Below, piece after piece: positions 61,873 through 64,000 of a DNA stretch of 64,000 bases. This stretch comes from Nocardioides sp. BP30. GTDB taxonomy: Bacteria > Actinomycetota > Actinomycetes > Propionibacteriales > Nocardioidaceae. The stretch covers positions 3,534,001-3,598,000 of the forward strand of contig NZ_CP123620.1 in assembly GCF_029873215.1 (NCBI RefSeq), written 5' to 3'. The notes below the pieces were generated by a model. The model saw only the letters and a list, made by a program, of their open reading frames with translations, ran no database searches and was not told where the DNA came from. A program made the position numbers and the translations under genes. How positions within the stretch are numbered: position 1 is the stretch's first letter; each line of letters begins with the position of its first letter.

Positions 61873-61952
61873 CCCTGTCCTGCTCCACGCGGCCACGACG
61901 ACATCCTCGCAGGAGACGGCGGGCGTACGCCGCAGATTCGGCGTCGCCGCCG

Positions 61953-62228
61953 CTACCGACCGAACACCCTGCGCCACCACGGCCGCTCCTCACGGGGCGG
62001 CCGGTTGAGTCGCTCCCACTCCGAACGGGTCAGCAGCCTGCCCGCCCGGCGCTCCCGCGCGACGCACTCGGGATGCGCGTGCCGGCGTCGCTCGCGGTCG
62101 CCCTCCGGGGAGAGCAGCACGTTGGGCACCATCGCCAGGAACAGGCCGTGGCAGATCGGGCAGGTGTAGGTCTTGGGCTGCCGGCTCTGCGCGGGACGGA
62201 TCTCCCACCACCGCGCCGGCTCCGCCAT
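61953..62228 (-). CDS. small Cys/His zinc-finger-like protein
   Basis: A 91-residue protein with CPICHG and, about 31 residues later, HPECVARER, consistent with one zinc site, followed by a basic tail ending PWWRRVFGR. ATG 62228. The frame continues far upstream without family support, so this shorter start is preferred. The function is unknown. Confidence 0.7.
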   Translation of the reverse strand: MAEPARWWEIRPAQSRQPKTYTCPICHGLFLAMVPNVLLSPEGDRERRRHAHPECVARERRAGRLLTRSEWERLNRPPREERPWWRRVFGR

Positions 62229-62307
62229 GCGGCAACAGTACGGCGGGCGTAGGGGCGGCTCGGAACCGTGCGGGCCGGCCTCCGGCTGCGACGAGCACAC
62301 TGGACCC

Positions 62308-62673
62308 ATGACAGTGGTGAGGTCGGTGGTCGCGCGGGTCTTCGTCGACGATCTCGACACCGCGCTGCCGGCGTACGAGGCGCTGGCCGGCGGTGTGGAG
62401 ACGAAGCGGTTCGAGTTCCGCGACGTACGGCTGGCCTGGGTGGGGCCGTTCCTGCTGCTGCAGGTCGCTCCCGAGCGACGAGCGGAGTACGAGCGTCGGG
62501 CGACGCTGATCGTCGACGACATCGAGGCGGCGCGGTCGGTCGTCGAGGAGTACGGCGGCGAGGTCCTGGAGGGCCCGGCACCCGCGCCGAACGGAGCCCG
62601 GATGATCGCGCGGCACGTCGACGGGGCGGTGTTCGAGTACATCGCGCCGGACGGGCCGGCCCTCAGTCGTTGA
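62308..62673 (+). CDS. VOC family protein
   Basis: A 121-residue protein: TVVRSVVARVFVDDLDTALPAYEALAGG, then LLLQVAPERR and ARMIARHVDGAVFEYIAPDGP fit a single-module VOC (glyoxalase-like) fold. It converges on the phosphoesterase gene with an 11-base overlap. Confidence 0.78.
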   Translation: MTVVRSVVARVFVDDLDTALPAYEALAGGVETKRFEFRDVRLAWVGPFLLLQVAPERRAEYERRATLIVDDIEAARSVVEEYGGEVLEGPAPAPNGARMIARHVDGAVFEYIAPDGPALSR

Positions 62674-63202
62674 GAGCGGGAGTGGATCGCGGTGGCAGGC
62701 GGTGCAGCGTGACCTCGACCAGCGCGCCGGCGTTCGCCACCGCGGTGAGGTAGGTGCAGTGCGGCTGGCGGCGGCGGTCGGTGGGCGAGCCGGGGTTGAG
62801 CAGTCTCAGACCCGTCTCGGAGGTGGTGTCCCACGGGATGTGGCTGTGGCCGAAGACGAGGACGTCGAGGTCGCCGAAGCGCTCGCTGCAGCGGCGTTCG
62901 CGGCCGGTCGAGGGGCCGGTCTCGTGCACCACGCCGAACCGCAGCCCGTCGATCTCGCACCGGGCCACCTCGGGAAGTCGGTCGCGCAGGACGCCGTGGT
63001 CGTTGTTGCCGTACACGCCGACCAGCCGGCGCGATCGGTGCTCCAGCTCGTCGAGCAGTGCGGCGTCCACCCAGTCACCGGCGTGGACGACGACGTCCGC
63101 CTCGTCCACGGCGGTCCACAGCTCGGCGGGCAGGTCCCGGGCGCGCTGGGGCAGGTGGGTGTCGGACATGATCAGCAGCCGCGTCGGCACCGTGCCATTC
63201 AA
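62663..63202 (-). CDS. metallophosphoesterase (YfcE/MJ0936 type)
   Basis: A 179-residue protein. Metal ligands are readable: DTHLPQ (Asp, His), HAGDWVD (Asp), GNNDHG (Asn, Asp), VVHETG (His), FGHSHIP (His, His) and NPGSPTDRR. All motifs of the YfcE-like phosphodiesterase family are present, with HETG in place of the usual HG. Confidence 0.9.
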   Translation of the reverse strand: MNGTVPTRLLIMSDTHLPQRARDLPAELWTAVDEADVVVHAGDWVDAALLDELEHRSRRLVGVYGNNDHGVLRDRLPEVARCEIDGLRFGVVHETGPSTGRERRCSERFGDLDVLVFGHSHIPWDTTSETGLRLLNPGSPTDRRRQPHCTYLTAVANAGALVEVTLHRLPPRSTPALND

Positions 63203-63282
63203 GCGGCGCGGTCAAGAGCGGGGCGCTCACGAGCGCCGAAAATGGCGCACAGCCTCGTCAGGCGCTGCCCTACGCTGCGCCG

Positions 63283-63639
63283 GTGATCGAGATCGGCTCC
63301 CGCACGAAGGCACTGCCCCCGCCGGTGCGAGTCGTGTTCGACTCCCTCGTCGATCCGCACGCCCCTGGCGCGCGCCCGTGGCTCGACCTGTATCGCGACG
63401 AGATCGAGCCTCGGGTGCTCGAGGCCGTCCGTCCCACGCGCGTGGTCTGGTCGACGCTGTGGCCGAGCCGCCCCGACGACCGGATCCGGTTCGACCTGGC
63501 GGACCGAGGTGGTTCGACGCTGTTGACGTTCACCCTGCTCACGCCGTCCGACCCGCCGGACGAGAAGACCGCCGGCCACCTTCGCTACCGCATGAACGTC
63601 CTGCTCTACGCCGACCTGCGCTACTCCTACGGCCAGTAG
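63283..63639 (+). CDS. SRPBCC-like small protein
   Basis: A 118-residue protein: ALPPPVRVVFDSLVDPH, IRFDLADRGGSTLLTFTLLTPSDPP and RYRMNVLLYADLRYSYGQ are compatible with a helix-grip (SRPBCC) fold. The start is GTG 63283. Assignment is tentative. Confidence 0.6.
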   Translation: MIEIGSRTKALPPPVRVVFDSLVDPHAPGARPWLDLYRDEIEPRVLEAVRPTRVVWSTLWPSRPDDRIRFDLADRGGSTLLTFTLLTPSDPPDEKTAGHLRYRMNVLLYADLRYSYGQ

Positions 63640-63755
63640 ACCCTGCCGATCACCTGAAAACGCTGCGCGTGCACTCGCGCGTGCCGCACAGTGTCAATCC
63701 GCCGGAATGACCCGCGAGTGGCGCGGAGCGGCCGGATCGAGAAAGCGAGCTCCCC

Positions 63756-63905
63756 ATGTTCTGGCCCATCGTAGGCCTGGTCTTCGCCGCGATCCTGGCG
63801 GTGGGCGTCTGGGTCGACCGCAAGGGCAGCCCGTCGCACGTCAACCACGATGCGGTCCAGGAGGGGAAGCGCCGGGCGCGGGCGGCCAAGCGCTGGGGTC
63901 GGTGA
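63756..63905 (+). CDS. small single-pass membrane protein
   Basis: A 49-residue protein (starting MFWPIVGLVFAAILAVGVWV) with one helix followed by a hydrophilic, basic tail ending AAKRWGR. The layout is common among short actinobacterial membrane proteins. A GAAAGCGAG tract precedes the ATG. Confidence 0.65.
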   Translation: MFWPIVGLVFAAILAVGVWVDRKGSPSHVNHDAVQEGKRRARAAKRWGR

Positions 63906-64000
63906 CCTACGGGTTCGCTCCCCGCACCGGCGGTAGCCCGGGAGGCGAGGGAACGCCCCAGTGCTCGGCGGCTCTGACTACGTCCTCCAGCCTTACCGGC

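Overview
The window is high-GC, with GTG and TTG starts and many ATGA or GTGA gene overlaps. Gene content (DUF929 protein, orn followed by tRNA-His, VKOR plus DsbA-like proteins, PrpF-type tautomerase, DHA2 exporters, FUSC proteins) points to an actinobacterium. A Nocardioidaceae/Propionibacteriales relative is my best guess, but that placement rests on general resemblance only.

Layout. (1) 1-10.2 kb is ordinary chromosome: an ApbE / FMN-binding / ferric-reductase-like redox operon; an adenosine-deaminase-family enzyme; three oxidative-folding genes (DsbA-like, DUF929, VKOR); oligoribonuclease, tRNA-His and a strong terminator; then a metallo-beta-lactamase, a GNAT enzyme and an FAD oxidoreductase. 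(2) 10288-26203 is an integrated mobile element of about 15.9 kb. It sits in the 3' end of tRNA-Lys(CTT) and is bounded by a perfect 66-bp direct repeat that covers the tRNA 3' half and part of its terminator. It encodes a tyrosine integrase, an excisionase-like protein, a divergent regulatory switch, a primase-polymerase-like replication protein, an SNF2-type helicase, remnants of a large phage-type protein, and cargo: a DUF4062 protein, a convergent sce7726/Beta-protein pair, a candidate Cys/His effector, and membrane proteins. No capsid, terminase or conjugation genes were recognised, so it looks like a decayed prophage or a satellite-like island. (3) 26.2-30.2 kb holds a DHA2 exporter diverging from a FUSC protein. 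(4) 30.6-34.7 kb is lower in GC and partly decayed: a three-gene secreted/lipoprotein operon and a pseudogene. (5) 34.7-35.9 kb is an unknown two-gene membrane module.

(6) 36.2-45.2 kb is an aromatic-acid catabolic cluster. It has an MFS transporter, a GntR regulator flanked by matching palindromes, LigJ-, LigK- and GalD/LigU-like enzymes for 4-oxalomesaconate, a type I extradiol dioxygenase, an aldehyde dehydrogenase and an amidase. Ring cleavage followed by aldehyde oxidation could feed the 4-oxalomesaconate steps without the usual lactone intermediate. (7) 45.4-63.9 kb is a mosaic of small chromosomal genes: YjbR, nitroreductase, VOC proteins, a DUF2975/XRE pair with a palindromic operator, a Pip/YhgE-like membrane protein with a divergent TetR, two EAL-domain proteins, a MarR / FUSC / AraC group, an epimerase, a DHFR-like protein, a CPCC protein and a metallophosphoesterase.

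Most products are named from motifs read by eye. No database search was possible.
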